64,000 nucleotides of DNA from Anaspis maculata (Eukaryota; Arthropoda; Insecta; Coleoptera; Scraptiidae): positions 47,861,416 through 47,925,415 of the forward strand of contig OX421966.1 in NCBI GenBank assembly GCA_949128115.1, read 5' to 3'. Of the stretch, positions 23,701-34,120 are shown one piece after another. The notes under the pieces are model-generated. The model had not been told where the DNA came from. It worked only from the letters and a program-made list of their open reading frames with translations, and made no database searches. A program made the position numbers and the translations under genes. How positions within the stretch are numbered: the first letter of the stretch is position 1; every line of letters starts with the position of its first letter.

Positions 23701-25762
23701 CTGGTTCTAGGTCAAAAAGACCTTGAGGGGTCGCCCCGAATGCTGGGGCCTTCAGCCGCCCTCGGCACGTGATAAAACCTACGTCACTACCTATGTCAGA
23801 TACTTGGAGAAGGAAACACGACTCTAAGAAAAATTTATATACATATACCTGGTTGGTCAACAGCTGGGAAGGAGCAATGAAGCAGACAAATACTTCTACA
23901 CAAATTGAAACCATCATTAGGAAATATTTCATGAATATCATTAGATTACCATTTCTGAAAAACGAAGATTGGTGAATGAGCGGCAAGTGACTAGTGATTA
24001 CCGACCTGTCGTAGATTATGTACATCAACATCCCAAGTACGATAACTATTATCGACACGTAGCAAAGTAGCATTGGTCCCAAAATGGTGTTTATCCTGTT
24101 GGTCATTCTACAGACAATATTTGAAGAAAATTAGAGAATTTTTTCTAGATTCGATTTCCTCATGGCTACTCCTACTTAGGTATATCCTGTTCACTTTTTA
24201 TTTTCAGTAGAATGACTTTTTGGAGCAAAATTAAAGTGACAAGCTGGAGCGCTGGGAGGATACGGCTGATGGCCGCTGATAATTTCGGGTTTCGCTCCAA
24301 AACTTCGCAGGTGCCATCAGCTGTAGCTGTAGTCCCCCAGCTTGTCACTTTATTTTTGCTCTAAAAAGTCCCTCTACTGAATTTGAAACGTGAACGGCAT
24401 ATAGGTACCTACTTCTGGTCACAAGCTATTCACCAAAGACGAGGTGTGGATATATTGTACGCCATTTGGGATTGGCTCAGGGAACAAAATATATTTAGTA
24501 GGGGAAGTTGCCCTATAACGGCATAATGCCAATGATGGCACACTATTCAAGTTTTATCCACTAGATGTTGCCATACAGACTTGTGTGATAGACAGACCTA
24601 ATCTATTGAACGATACAAAAGAAAAATATAGCAGCAAAAAATGCTGGTAAGCCTTGATGTATTTTTTAGTTGCCGTTAACTTTCAATTACATTCTCAATC
24701 AGCTGAATTCAAGAATCTTCTTTCGCATAATATACAACTGATATAATGCAGTGTAATCAGCAGGTACTAGCTCCATCTTATATTAGGGTTTTACTTTCAC
24801 TTGAAGAAAACAATTAAGGTGGTTTCACAATAATGTTGAAATTTTCCTGAAATGGAATAGGTGTTATGCCATCAAACATAACTTCTTGACTACTTGAAAA
24901 AATTTAACCGGTTTGTCTTCAACTTTCAGTGATGTTCATTAACCGCATAATCTCTACAATATATGATTTGAAAACTTGATGCGTTTTTTTTTTGAGCAAC
25001 CAGCATCAAGCCATTTTACACACATTATACTTAGCTATACATAAACATACCTTTTAAGTAAATTGCTGTGTTCCACAAAACGTCTCTGCTGTTCCTTATC
25101 CCAGATACAGCTTTGCAAGCTCCCGTTCAAAATTCTATACTGAACCATCAAAATGACTGCCAAAGTCAAGAAGAACAGGTCGAACCCGAGCCCGAAAAGA
25201 CACACGAACATGTAGTAACTATCAATGAACAACAACAAAAATAACGTTTTAGGAATCACTTCAGGTCTGTAAAAATGTAAGGGTTGTTCTCCAGTGATGA
25301 AACTATGAATGTAAAAAGTCACAAGAAAGACTCCTATTTCAGCTATCAACAAGTGGTTGAAATTTTTCAAATACTTCAGAATAGTGTGCAATTTTGGATC
25401 AGTTATCGGCCACAGCTTTTCCAAATCTTGACTGAATTTCTGCAGCTCTTCTTCAAAATGAATGAAAGTAGCCAGGCGCAATATAGTCTGCAAACGCGAA
25501 GTGTTCACAAGATATTCAGGGTTCAACAAACGAAGGATGCGATACATACGTAAATATTCACAAAGTCGGTGATTATAATGTCGACAAAGTCAATGAAACT
25601 TCTGTCGTAGAGAAAACTTATGTTTGTTAGTACGACAGACACTGCTTGCAGTAAGAGACCGCCGAAAACCACAGGCTCTATGTGGTTTTTGAAGGGCCTC
25701 ATTCCACTTATCCATAGCAAAATTCTGCTCGGTTTGAACGCTGCGTCGTAATACTCAATCAT
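14495..25762 (-). CDS. Odorant receptor (7tm_6), six exons, apparently intact
   Basis: Insect odorant receptors are membrane proteins that form ligand-gated channels with the Orco subunit in sensory neurons. Six minus-strand exons join in phase: 25762-25550, 25487-25051, 24107-24006, 23954-23849, 14785-14624 and 14572-14495, giving 1098 nt or 365 residues, close to the usual 370-420. Start MIEYYDAAFKPSRILLW; exon 2 has several hydrophobic segments; exons 4-6 carry the conserved C-terminal region (APSQLLTNQ, NGLYCTNWYE, MLKTGFSVFTFLLH). Introns are 62, 943, 51, 9063 and 51 nt; donors are GTATGT, GTATGT, GTCGGT (non-consensus), GTATATG and GTAACT. Paralogous copies at 48.9 and 53.8 kb have exons 1 and 4 of exactly 213 and 106 nt, supporting the model. 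Intron 4 contains piggyBac and other elements. Joining exons 1-4 to 5-6 across 9 kb is inferred from phase and family order, so they could belong to two broken genes. Confidence 0.65.
15227..15625 (-). other. Hydrophobic ORF in the large receptor intron, unassigned
   Basis: A 132-codon open stretch has several hydrophobic runs (LITLLSLGVYSAIVLLYVLL among them) and contains TTCGTTTTTAG, similar to the acceptor before receptor exon 4. It may be a decayed receptor exon 3-4 region whose intron has shrunk to 18 bp, but sequence similarity is too weak to assert this. It is not needed for the six-exon receptor model. Confidence 0.3.
15696..17158. mobile_element. piggyBac-like non-autonomous element
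   Basis: The element is bounded by TTAA at 15692-15695 and 17159-17162 and has inverted ends CCCATATTTCACCAA and TTGGTAAAATATGGG, as expected of piggyBac-type elements that insert at TTAA. Three copies of the palindrome GGTGCGTNNACGCACC sit at 15827-15842, 16784-16799 and 17127-17142; the first and last are subterminal. No transposase is encoded in its 1463 bp. Confidence 0.8.
17163..17853. other. No gene seen
   Basis: Two overlapping short ORFs on opposite strands at 17411-17675 show no recognisable similarity. Nothing else was found. Confidence 0.4.
18805..20641 (+). pseudogene. piggyBac transposase with one frameshift
   Basis: The transposase cuts and pastes its element at TTAA. From the ATG at 18805 (MASRRSRVERDALPF) the protein has an acidic Ser/Asp/Glu-rich N-terminus, then the DDE_Tnp_1_7 domain. 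All three catalytic Asp contexts are present: LSIDESMIKFKGR, IFFDNFFTS and NSVDKFDQMRSVYG. The C-terminal Cys-rich domain follows (RRRCARC through LCSVCKVPLC). Total length is about 610 codons, normal for the family. The only defect seen is a one-base frameshift in the seven-A run at about 19399-19405: the first frame stops at 19452 and the second is open from before 19445 to the TGA at 20641. An in-frame ATG at 18718 would add 29 residues; 18805 is preferred because the sequence after it is family-like. Recent arrival or a sequencing error are both possible. Confidence 0.9.
20686..20691 (+). terminator. Poly(A) signal of the piggyBac transposase
   Basis: AATAAA lies 45 bases after the stop codon and within the transposon. 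Confidence 0.6.
21370..22853. mobile_element. 1.5-kb foldback element with ACAGGGTGGTG ends
   Basis: The left arm from 21370 (ATACAGGGTGGTGAAAATTT) mirrors the right arm ending at 22853 around about 22112, with similarity over nearly the whole length. Mirrored landmarks include ATTAGCTTTCCGAATT-type sequence at 21745 and 22465 and the ATGGCGGC tract at 22510. No coding sequence. The CAGGGTG terminus recurs in several other elements of this window. Confidence 0.9.
22854..23848. other. No gene seen (inside receptor intron 4)
   Basis: I looked here for the receptor's fifth exon on the minus strand and did not find it. No other gene or clear repeat is visible. Confidence 0.4.
23849..25762 (-). 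CDS. Odorant receptor exons 1-4
   Basis: This is the 5' exon cluster of the receptor: exon 1 25762-25550 (71 codons, phase 0), exon 2 25487-25051 (ends phase 2 in KR), exon 3 24107-24006 and exon 4 23954-23849 (phase 0 end at LLTNQ). The 51-nt intron 3 is a multiple of three and contains no stop, so retention would leave the frame open. A GTATATG donor follows exon 4, but no fifth exon lies within the next 900 bases downstream; the next matching exon is at 14785. Confidence 0.8.
24183..24405. mobile_element. Foldback MITE in receptor intron 2
   Basis: Inverted arms run from TCCTGTTCACTTTTTATTTT through AGTAGAATGACTTTTTGGAGC and AAGTGACAAGCTGG to their mirror ending near 24405. A second copy is at 40912-41110. 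The loop carries GATACGGCTGATGGCC and related sequence. Confidence 0.8.
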
Positions 25763-25914
25763 TTTTGTTTCGGATCGAGGTTCTGTAATGTTTATAAGTG
25801 TTTTTCGGAGCTTAAATATTCAAAACGTGTAATTACTTCACGAATGGTTTATTGGTATTGATCTTCCATGACATTTTGATCCATAATTGGAGCTTGAGAA
25901 TACGTTTGAGGATG

Positions 25915-26100
25915 CGGTAAATGGTGGTCAACGCATCCGACTGCTATGCCAAGGGACGTGGATTCGATATCCACCGGGGGTGTGTTAAATCCCGAAAACA
26001 AGTTCCTTGATTCAGTTGGAATACTTGTTAGATGTGCTGCATAGCACGTGAAATGTGAACGGTGGTGCCGACCCTATACAACGTTGGTGGTCGTTAAAAA
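25915..26100 (+). repeat. tRNA-derived SINE-like sequence
   Basis: A box-A-like GGTGGTCAACGCATCC and, about 35 bases on, a box-B-like GTGGATTCGATATCC are spaced as in a tRNA-derived RNA polymerase III promoter. The sequence does not fold into a standard tRNA with a recognisable anticodon, so a SINE head is more likely than a tRNA gene. Confidence 0.55.
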
Positions 26101-26111
26101 TCTTTACCCTG

Positions 26112-26258
26112 TAGCCGTATTCTCTAACTCGCTAGGCACTTGAACCGACAGATATCGCTATCGGTAGCTAGGCAAGCACCATTGTGATTGGCTTTTGCCT
26201 GACTACCGATAGCGATATCTGTCGGTTCGAGTGCATAGCGAGTTAGAGGATACGGCTC
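26112..26258. mobile_element. 147-bp hairpin MITE
   Basis: Arms of about 58 bp are near-perfect inverted copies, beginning AGCCGTATTCTCTAACTCGC and containing CCGACAGATATCGCTATCGG. The loop is about 30 bases. No second copy was found in this window. Confidence 0.85.
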
Positions 26259-26427
26259 CTGTGTTGCAACACACAGGGGTTCGGCTAAATTTCTGGTATG
26301 GTGGGGAGGGAAGTATTCACCGGCGGCGGTGTTAGACCGGGTTGCGGAAATAGACCGACATTTAATAAAACAAAACAAAAAATACGTTCACATTTTTGAA
26401 AGATTCTCCTTTTCTTTACTAGGCATT

Positions 26428-28022
26428 ATAGCCCAGGCGCCAGGGAGCAAAAATCAGCTCAATAAGGAAATAATTGTTTCCTGGCTGGAAACTAGCTTAA
26501 AACGATCTGTGTAGCTTAGACTTCGACATACTAATTTCCCCCCTTTCGGAAATGTCGGCGTCATGTCGCCATCATCAACAAGAAGTGCACCAGCGTGGTT
26601 TTTGCCGAATATCTTGATTTTGGGCCATCTGACAACAAAAAATGTAAAAAGTTATTTTGAAACCAATGAAATTCCCTACGGAATAGTTTTTCAGTGACCT
26701 TTCTGCGACCTATGATTTTTGAGATAGAGCTTCTGGAAGCGAGAGGCATTGTCGTAATAGCTCCATGGCCACTTGACTCGAAAAACTAAAATGTCGATGT
26801 GACAAAAAAATTTCAAAATGAGATTTCTAGAGAATCCTTCATGCTATAGTTGCGGTGATGGTCTTCAACTCTTTCTCTTGGACCGTTGATTACGAATATA
26901 GAAAAGTCAAAAACGTCACATTGTACATATACAGGGTGTACTTAGGGAATCAAATCAGATCAGAGAAATTTTACATATTTCTTCGATTTAGCCTATATGC
27001 GACACTCTAAGCACCCAACACGAGTTCAATATCAATATGGATTTGCTCTATAAGCTTCACTTGATACACGAAAGAAGTGGTCAGCTCACAGCTTTACTGT
27101 AAAATGTTTTGAAGACCCTCTGAAATCATCAAAATATAAAAAATTTACAGTACCAAGGAATGTATATAACAGTATATTATATACCAAGGGACCAAAGTGA
27201 ATTTGCAATTTGGGGATTTGAACCCAAAGGGCCATCGAGCAACAAACTTCACCCAAAGGATCAAAAATTCACTTTGGTTCCTTGGTATATAATATACTGT
27301 TGCATACATTTCTTGCTACTGTAAATTTTGATGATTTCAGAGGGCCTTCAAAACATTTTACAGGGAGGCTGTGAGCTGACCACTTCTTGAGTGTATCAAG
27401 TGAAGCTTACAGAGCAATGCATATTGATATTGGACTCGTGATAAGTGCTTAGAGTTTCGCATAGGCTAAATCGAAGAAATATGTCAAATTTCTCTGTTCT
27501 GATTTGATTCCCGTAGTACACCCTGTATATGTACAATGTGACGTTTTTGACTTTTCAATATTCGTAATCTACGGTTCAAGAGGAAGAGTTCAAGACTATC
27601 ACCGCAACTATAGAATGAAGAGTTCTCGAGTAATCTCATTTTGATTTTTTTCTTGTCACAGCGACATTTTAGTTTTTCGAGTCAAGTGGCCATGGAGCTT
27701 TCACGACAATGACTCTCGCTTCCAGAAGCTCTATCTCAAAGACCATAGGTCGCAGAAAATTGATTGAAAAACCAAACTGTAGGGAATTTCATGGGCTTCA
27801 AAATGACTCCTTACATCTTTTGCTGTCAGATGACCCAAAATTAAGATATTCGGCAAAAGCCACGCTGGTGCACTTCTTGTTGATGATGGCGACATGACGC
27901 CGACATTTCCGAAAGGGGGGAAACTAGTATGTCAAAACCTAAGCTACACAGATCGTTTTAAGCTAGTATCCAGCCAGGAAACAATTATTTCCTTATTGTT
28001 TTCCCTGGCGTCTGGGCTATTA
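26428..28022. mobile_element. 1.6-kb nested foldback element
   Basis: The ends TATAGCCCAGGCGCCAGGGA and their mirror (near 28022) are inverted, and similarity runs through both arms; the mirrored ORFs at 26561-26749 (minus) and 27709-27897 (plus) are the same arm segment. Two further palindromes sit concentrically inside, at about 26932-27531 (ACAGGGTGTAC ends) and 27172-27297 (GTATATTATATACCAAGG ends). All three share a centre within about 10 bp of 27230. Confidence 0.85.
27172..27297. mobile_element. Central palindrome of the GTATATTATATACC family
   Basis: Begins GTATATTATATACCAAGG and ends in its complement. The same ends bound the 422-bp palindrome at 49085-49506, whose interior is unrelated, so a common terminal sequence is used by two different palindromes. 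Confidence 0.75.
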
Positions 28023-28150
28023 CTAGACTAGACTACTAGGCAGACACTGGAACATTTCCATCCGTTTTCATTTTTAAATTTTCGTTTGTTAGTAAGTGCG
28101 TAAGGAGCCTTACTAAAAATTCAATTTTGAACCGTGAGTTAACCAGATTA

Positions 28151-30103
28151 GGCATTTCCATTGACGTCACAGCAGTGTTGCCAACTGTCCAGAATTGCCC
28201 GCCAAATTTGAACCAAGTAATGTTCGGGGACAACCCAACTACAAAGCGCTTATGGAGTTCCAGTTTCTGCATTTTTTCCTCGGCTACCTTTTTGAGTTTG
28301 AGTTTGAAACTTTTGTATCAAGTTCAAAGCAATGTCCTTAATGCGCATGCAAAATAAGTTCTCGTGGAAAAGTGTTTTTTTGTGAAAAAGCAAGCCAAAC
28401 ATGTTAGGTTACCTGCACAGGGTAGTGGTGAAAATCCACATTTTCCGACGAAATTGGGCATAAACTTTGCCACCAAACTTTACCTGAATGTTGGGGGTTT
28501 ACATTCCCGGCATTGCTGGAGTGATATGCCTTGTGTGGGGCTAGGTATGTACCTCTTCGGTTTGTGCTTCCCAATCACCCAAATACTTGAGGCCCAGCTT
28601 TTACTGCTGGATTAAAGAAACAAACAATAGTTTTTGTTTATATTTTAAAAGTGCAGGAATGTGTTCTCTTCGGTTGTAGAATATGGACAGAGGCAAAACA
28701 TGGAAGTTTAACTCGAACAGCTGTTCGGCCACCGAAGATGTATTCGGTCACCGAAGCCCTACTTGACAGAAATTTTACACCTGATTTAACGAAATTGAAT
28801 TTTAAACTACAACTTGATTGTGTCAAGATACATTTCTTAAAAATACAAATATTTATTGTTCTATTGAGGATTCTAGGATCCAAATTGTGGTCGACGTAGC
28901 AATTCCTCAGTCCGTAGATTTTCCCATTTTTAGATTGCCGAAGGCCACAATTTTTGACACAGGTACTTCCTGAAACTAGATAGGCTTAGCAACAGATCAT
29001 TTTGTGCAAACATCATAACTGTATTACAGCAATTTAGTTACTCATCCTAATCGTTATCGGTACAGCCTCCGTATATTTTTTCAAGTATATTCCTTCCTTC
29101 CTCCTTTCCATTTCTTGGCGCTTTGGGATACATTCTGTGATGCCTCGTACTTCCACGAGCCCAGCGTTCCGAGAAAACCATGAATTTCTCATTTTTTCCT
29201 CAAAAAAAAAGATTCAACCACTCCAAACTCCAACCCAACTTTCAAGTTCATTGAGCCCTCTCCATTACTTTCACAAGCCTAGATGTTTGAATTGGCAATA
29301 GTTTCCATTTTCTACTTCACTGTAGTTGTAATATTCGCTGTGATATAAGCACATGTGAACCAAATGGATCGGCTCCGAGTATCTTCATCTTTTTAGACCA
29401 AATCGTACACCTGACTTGACAATCTTGAATTTTCAGTTCATGGCTTCATCGCGTCAAGACACATTGCTTAAAAAATCCTGAAATTTCTTCTTGTAAGCAG
29501 GATTTGAGGTAAAATTGTGGTCAACTTAGAAATTCCTTGGTCGCTGGATTTTCCTATTTCGAGATCGTCACAGGTCAGTTTTTGCCACAGCCATACTTTC
29601 TAAAATCAGAAGGGCGCTTAGTAATGGATAATTTGTAAAATCATCTCACATTTATTCTGTATTCCAACAATTTAGTCAGCTTTTTACCTTATCGGCAGGA
29701 AAATAAACTGGCATATTTTCTCCTTCCCAGATGTCTTTGAGTCGCATTTCTTGGCACTTTGAGATACTTCCTGAGATGCTCTTTTTTTCCAGGAATCTAG
29801 TTTTCCGAAAAAGCCACGGATTTCTTTTTTTTTTCGACGAAAATGATTTAAGCACTTCACCAAACTTTCTTGTTTATTGAGCTATTTGGGGCAGCACATC
29901 TCCAACTATCAGTATTGATCGAAACGCCAGAGTTTCGTGAACAATTATCACGCACAAACTTGCTTCCTACTGTATCCAAAATCTCAAAAAAGTCCTTTTT
30001 TCCAACCATAACAACGCGGGTTGTTCCCGAACACATTTTTTGAGGTTATAAATTCAACTAAGCTGGCAACACTGATGAGCTGGTGACGTCATGTGGAAAT
30101 GCC
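28151..30103. mobile_element. 2-kb element with about 90-bp inverted ends and internal direct repeats
   Basis: 28151-28240 (GGCATTTCCATTGACGTCAC) is an inverted copy of 30012-30103. Between them two diverged direct copies lie 630 bp apart, about 28773-29400 and 29404-29990; shared landmarks are ACACCTGA, AAATTGTGGTC (28882, 29512) and TTTCTTGGC. The short ORFs do not match known proteins. The structure fits a non-autonomous DNA element, but the superfamily is unknown. Confidence 0.65.
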
Positions 30104-31190
30104 CAATCCACGTTTCCCGAAAGGTTTCTGCGCATACCTGTGAAAGTAGGACGTTGCCATATCTATATCACGACAACAAGTTGACAACACTGTAATACGG
30201 TGTGCGTGTGTAATGTCAACCAAATTTCAGCTAACAGCGCTTGACGTCGATTTGACGTTTCGACAGATCTAACCAAATAATGCTCTTGTTTCGTCGATCG
30301 CCTTGCAGCTCGTTGTGTTTTGTTATACCTGCATGAATTTTTTCTGCGTCTTTCTGCTATACGGCACGTAACATTTCATTCTGAACAATATTAAATGTTG
30401 AATGGTTAGGGGGTTATGTTTGTTGTTTGTTTACATTTCGATTATTGATTGACAGTTGCCACTGACAGTGACACTTCGTGCGTCAAAATGGAAATTACCG
30501 CGCTCTGCAGGTATGCGTTCTCATGTATGCGCTGAAGTGTTGTACGTGATGGTAAACGTGAATTCAGAGTTTCATTTTTTACTCATTGCACATAAGTGTA
30601 CTATTTCCTACGACTATAAGTAACGGGTGTTTTTTTCAGAGATTTGAACTTTTATCAGCGAAACCGTCGGTTCTTGAGAAGATTTTGCCGCACATGCACA
30701 ATCGCACAACTCAAGACAGTTTTTCAGGAATGATTATAAAACTTGTTTTTTATACGGCAGTTTTCGTGCTTTTTGTAGATTTTTTTTCCAATTTCCAATT
30801 ACCGGCCGACAAGATTTTGTATTTCAACTTCCTTAGACTTCTTTCATTGGAAGCTTGTGAAGTCTCTGGCTTTCCTGAATGAGTCCCGAACCGTCCAGGG
30901 TTTTGGGGACAATATCGTTGGCCGTATTAGTTAGATAGAGCCTGATCCTTGCCAAGAAGCTACCCGAAATTGAACCTATCTGAATTGGAATTTAAATTAA
31001 TAATTTCGAGCTGCCGTGCGATTGTGCGTGAGTATGATCAAATGGCAAGCCTCGATGAGTATTTATATGAAAAAATTACTGTAAAATCTTCCCAAGCACC
31101 AACGTTATCGCTGATTAAAGTTCGATACGTCTAAAAAAAAAAAACATCACCCTGCACTATCATTTTCGCACTGACAGTTCTGTGAAAGTA
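30104..31190. other. No recognised gene
   Basis: Short ORFs at 30586-30882 and 30949-31134 on the plus strand are not recognised. The second (LNLSELEFKLIISSCRAI and following) has a protein-like composition but only 61 codons and no flanking exon signals that I can defend. Confidence 0.35.
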
Positions 31191-31365
31191 TACAAGGTGT
31201 TACACTAATTTTGTCAATATTTTAGAAGATGATAGGACTTTCTCAAAAAAATTGATATCGGGAACGCATTATAACGGAGATACAGGCTTCCAAAGTGAGT
31301 TTTGAAATTATTTTTTTTCAAATCATCTCCTAAAATATTGACGAAGTAAAGTGTAACACCCTGTA
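31191..31365. mobile_element. 175-bp foldback MITE with TACAAGGTGTTACAC ends
   Basis: TACAAGGTGTTACACT at the left and AGTGTAACACCCTGTA at the right are inverted, and the arms extend to CAATATTTTAG-type sequence. The terminus is a variant of the TACAGGGTG end seen at 21370, 26932, 54080 and 58557. Confidence 0.8.
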
Positions 31366-31980
31366 GAATAGTAGAAGCAGGAAATAGACCAAGGTATTTA
31401 CAGGCAAAATGCACTCACTGGTTTATGCTTCAGCCATTGTTTTCCATTTTGATCACTCTCATTGCCGCCTACGGCTAATGGTGAAATGATCATGCAAGTT
31501 AGTGAAGGGAATGGATAACATTACTCGTTCGTTGTAAAATATTCTACGGCAATAAGTCATGACTATCATGACAATAAGTAAACTTTGAAGACCTCTGTAA
31601 AAAGACCCTGGTAGTGGTGTATTGAACTAAAACTTGGTGGTACTGGTATGATTTCTGTTTCGTAACTGAATATTTTGTATCTTTATTAACTACGATAGTC
31701 TTAATCTCATCAGTTCTACCCACCAAGCTCTCTGGAATTTTATCATGGTGATCAATTTTAGCTCGTGCTTCTATTGAATAAAATTCCCAATTTGACTGAT
31801 TAGAATGAACGGCTTTTATCGAATGACAAAGAGACCATCTCATACTCGGTAACGGTAAGTTGCAAAACCCGATAAAACTTTCAGTTCATGTGGTATTACA
31901 TACGATTATGAAATTTTACAGAGCTTGGCACAAGTGAGTTAAGGATGGACTCAAATTGATAAAATAAGGCGTTGCGGAAT
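31366..31980. other. No recognised gene
   Basis: A 99-codon minus-strand ORF at 31544-31843 has ordinary protein-like composition but no recognised motif, and no convincing splice partners. It is left unassigned. Confidence 0.35.
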
Positions 31981-32222
31981 CAATCGATGTGGGTTTATTC
32001 CTTGGAAGAAATTTTCCATTCAGGTCTATTTGGAAAGCTACAAGTGTGTACTTTGGTTTGAGCCCATTGGCATTTCCAAAATCCAAAAATAATGTCAAAT
32101 TTCAAAATTTTTGATTTTGGAAATGCCAATAGGCTCAAACCAAAGTACACCCTTGTAGCTTTTGGAAGAGACCTAAATGGTAAGTTTCTGTCAAGGAATA
32201 AACCCACAGCCCACAGCGATTG
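31981..32222. mobile_element. 240-bp foldback element
   Basis: Arms of about 110 bp (CAATCGATGTGGGTTTATTCC outward, GGTTTGAGCCCATTGGC inward) flank a loop of about 18 bp near 32100. Arms differ by several substitutions and small indels. Confidence 0.85.
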
Positions 32223-32659
32223 ATTTGCATGTGCGACACTGCCAGAATTGTAAAAAATTCATGAATGTTACTTGTAATTTGCAGCAAATGTGAGCGGACT
32301 AATTCATAATTCCAATTTTTAAAATACATTTTGTACTGTTTTATATTCCATCGGAATTTACCACCATGGTGGCGGTGTTCTGAACAAGCTCAATCAATCC
32401 AAACTTATATAATAAAATTTGTCATACCATAACTCGACTATACACTTCATTCAGGGTTAAATATAGATAGTCTGAAGTCGTATAAAATCAGCCTGTATTG
32501 TTTTCAAAATGTTACAACTTCATTTCAGAATCAGGTAACAAATGTTCAGTACTTCAAAAATCAAATCGGATTTCAAATCATCAGCGTTTTTCTGGTCAAC
32601 CTAAAATAATACAAAATATTAATTATTGTTTTCAAACGAACACGCACAAAAATACAAAC

Positions 32660-32767
32660 CTCGAAGCTTAGGGGATAAAAAAAGATATCTATTAAAACTG
32701 GATATGTCTGCGTTGCCCACAGAATAAACCGGACACACTTCAGCAGTTCTCCAAAATAGCTAGTCAT
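32660..32767 (-). pseudogene. Possible diverged odorant-receptor first exon
   Basis: From the ATG at 32767 the translation MTSYFGELLKCVRFILW matches the spacing of aromatic, Lys and Arg residues in the receptor first exons at 25762 (MIEYYDAAFKPSRILLW) and 48929. A TTCGAG|GTTTGT donor-like site follows at 32660. A TATA-like TTTTATATAT lies about 125 bases upstream on the minus strand. The exon is half the 213-nt length of its relatives and no downstream exons were found, so it is at best a fragment. Confidence 0.35.
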
Positions 32768-33700
32768 TTTTTTTGTGTCCAAAGCTAGCTATATACTTCA
32801 AAAAAAAAATTGAAGCTGATTTTTTTCTAATTCAAAAAACCTCTCTGAGACGATGTCAAAGTAAATGATGAAGAATTACTGTCAACTTCAATATATAAAA
32901 ACTCCAGGTACGACTGTCGTTACAGCAGAAAATTGTAATTAGCTAACTAATAATTTATCACTAGTTTTTAGGGCACTGTGTACGTAATTTACCGAGTTCT
33001 GCTTGATTGCTCATGAATATATAATGGAAAACTCGAATTTTCTTGATGATGACCTCAGTTGCATAGACGGCAACAAATTATATGGCGTAGACAGGTACCT
33101 ATAGGTAGGTATGTACCTACATTCGAAATATCGAAGTCTTAAATTTGTAATTTGTTCCATTTTATATATACCTGGGTAGGTGTGTATACCAACTTGTCTA
33201 GCTTTACGGTTCGTCAATGAAAAGTTTCCATCTGTGCCTAGTGATTTTTTCGGATTTTTTTAAAGGATTCCTCTACCTCACATGTCAAATCAACAAAACT
33301 TTGCATGGGAAAATTATCAAGTACTTATCTACTTCGGTAGAGGACGGCGGAGCGGAATGGACCCGACCGGCGGGGTAGAACGGAATTTGCCATTTATTAC
33401 TCGGAGGGGTGTCACCCCCTATCGCCGACTGCTGTATGTAATAAGTACGCAAATATGAGCTGACCAATAGCATACTGGCTGTTTCGAGCTGTCATCTAAA
33501 CTTCATTTTTGAAAAAGCTCGCTAGACGCAGGTCGCGCTACAAAAGTGGGCAAAACTGGTGATCAAGGTGAGCCTAATCGCTTGATTTAAAACATTTTCT
33601 TCCACTACATCATCAATTCACATCTTTCAAACTATAGAAATGCGTATTTGCCGTAACATTTTTCATTTAAAATCTAGAAATTGTTATCGATAATGTAACC
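32768..33700. other. No gene; GC-rich GGCGGAACGG-type motif at 33.34 kb
   Basis: No coding sequence recognised. At 33338-33375 a GTAGAGGACGGCGGAGCGG tract is an imperfect inverted match of 35785-35822, so a roughly 2.5-kb unit with its own inverted ends may enclose the LTR that follows. Confidence 0.4.
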
Positions 33701-33760
33701 TGTTGGGGCGGAACGGACTTTCGCATGGCGAGGCGCAACGGAACGGTCCGTTCCGCCCCC

Positions 33761-33940
33761 GCGTTTATCATGCCGATATAGACGAAAACGACAATTCGGT
33801 CTTCATTTGCGAGTTTTTCCGATAAATTTGTTCCTTTATTGAGAAAATCCGCGTTTATCATGCCGATATAGACGAAAACGACAATTCGGTCTTCATTTGC
33901 GAGTTTTTCCGATAAATTTGTTCCTTTATTGAGAAAATCT
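33761..33940. repeat. Perfect 89-bp tandem duplication in the LTR
   Basis: 33761-33849 (GCGTTTATCATGCCGATATA onward) is repeated at 33851-33939 with a 90-bp period and no differences seen, indicating a recent duplication near the LTR 5' end. Confidence 0.95.
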
Positions 33941-34100
33941 ATTAAAGTTGTTTTTACGTCGTTTTCTGCTTCTGTTTGTTTTTGAATACTTGAACCGATT
34001 GGGCCAGTCCAGTACTGCCCTGCGGTTTATTTTCTTGAAGTTTGGGGAACTTCGTTATCTGGCAGTGGCCGTTCCAGCGAACGAAAACCGCGTGCCTTTC

Positions 34101-34120
34101 TCCAATTGGCTATATATAAG
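34101..34120 (+). promoter_or_regulatory. CCAAT and TATA boxes of the LTR
   Basis: TCCAATTGGC is directly followed by TATATATAAG, a compact core promoter within the U3-like part of the LTR. Confidence 0.6.

Noticed and set aside
25915..25980. Functional tRNA gene
   Set aside because: Box A and B-like motifs are present, but no cloverleaf with a credible anticodon stem could be drawn; a SINE head fits better.
30949..31134. 61-codon ORF as a conserved exon
   Set aside because: Composition is protein-like, but there is no recognised family and no defensible splice partners.
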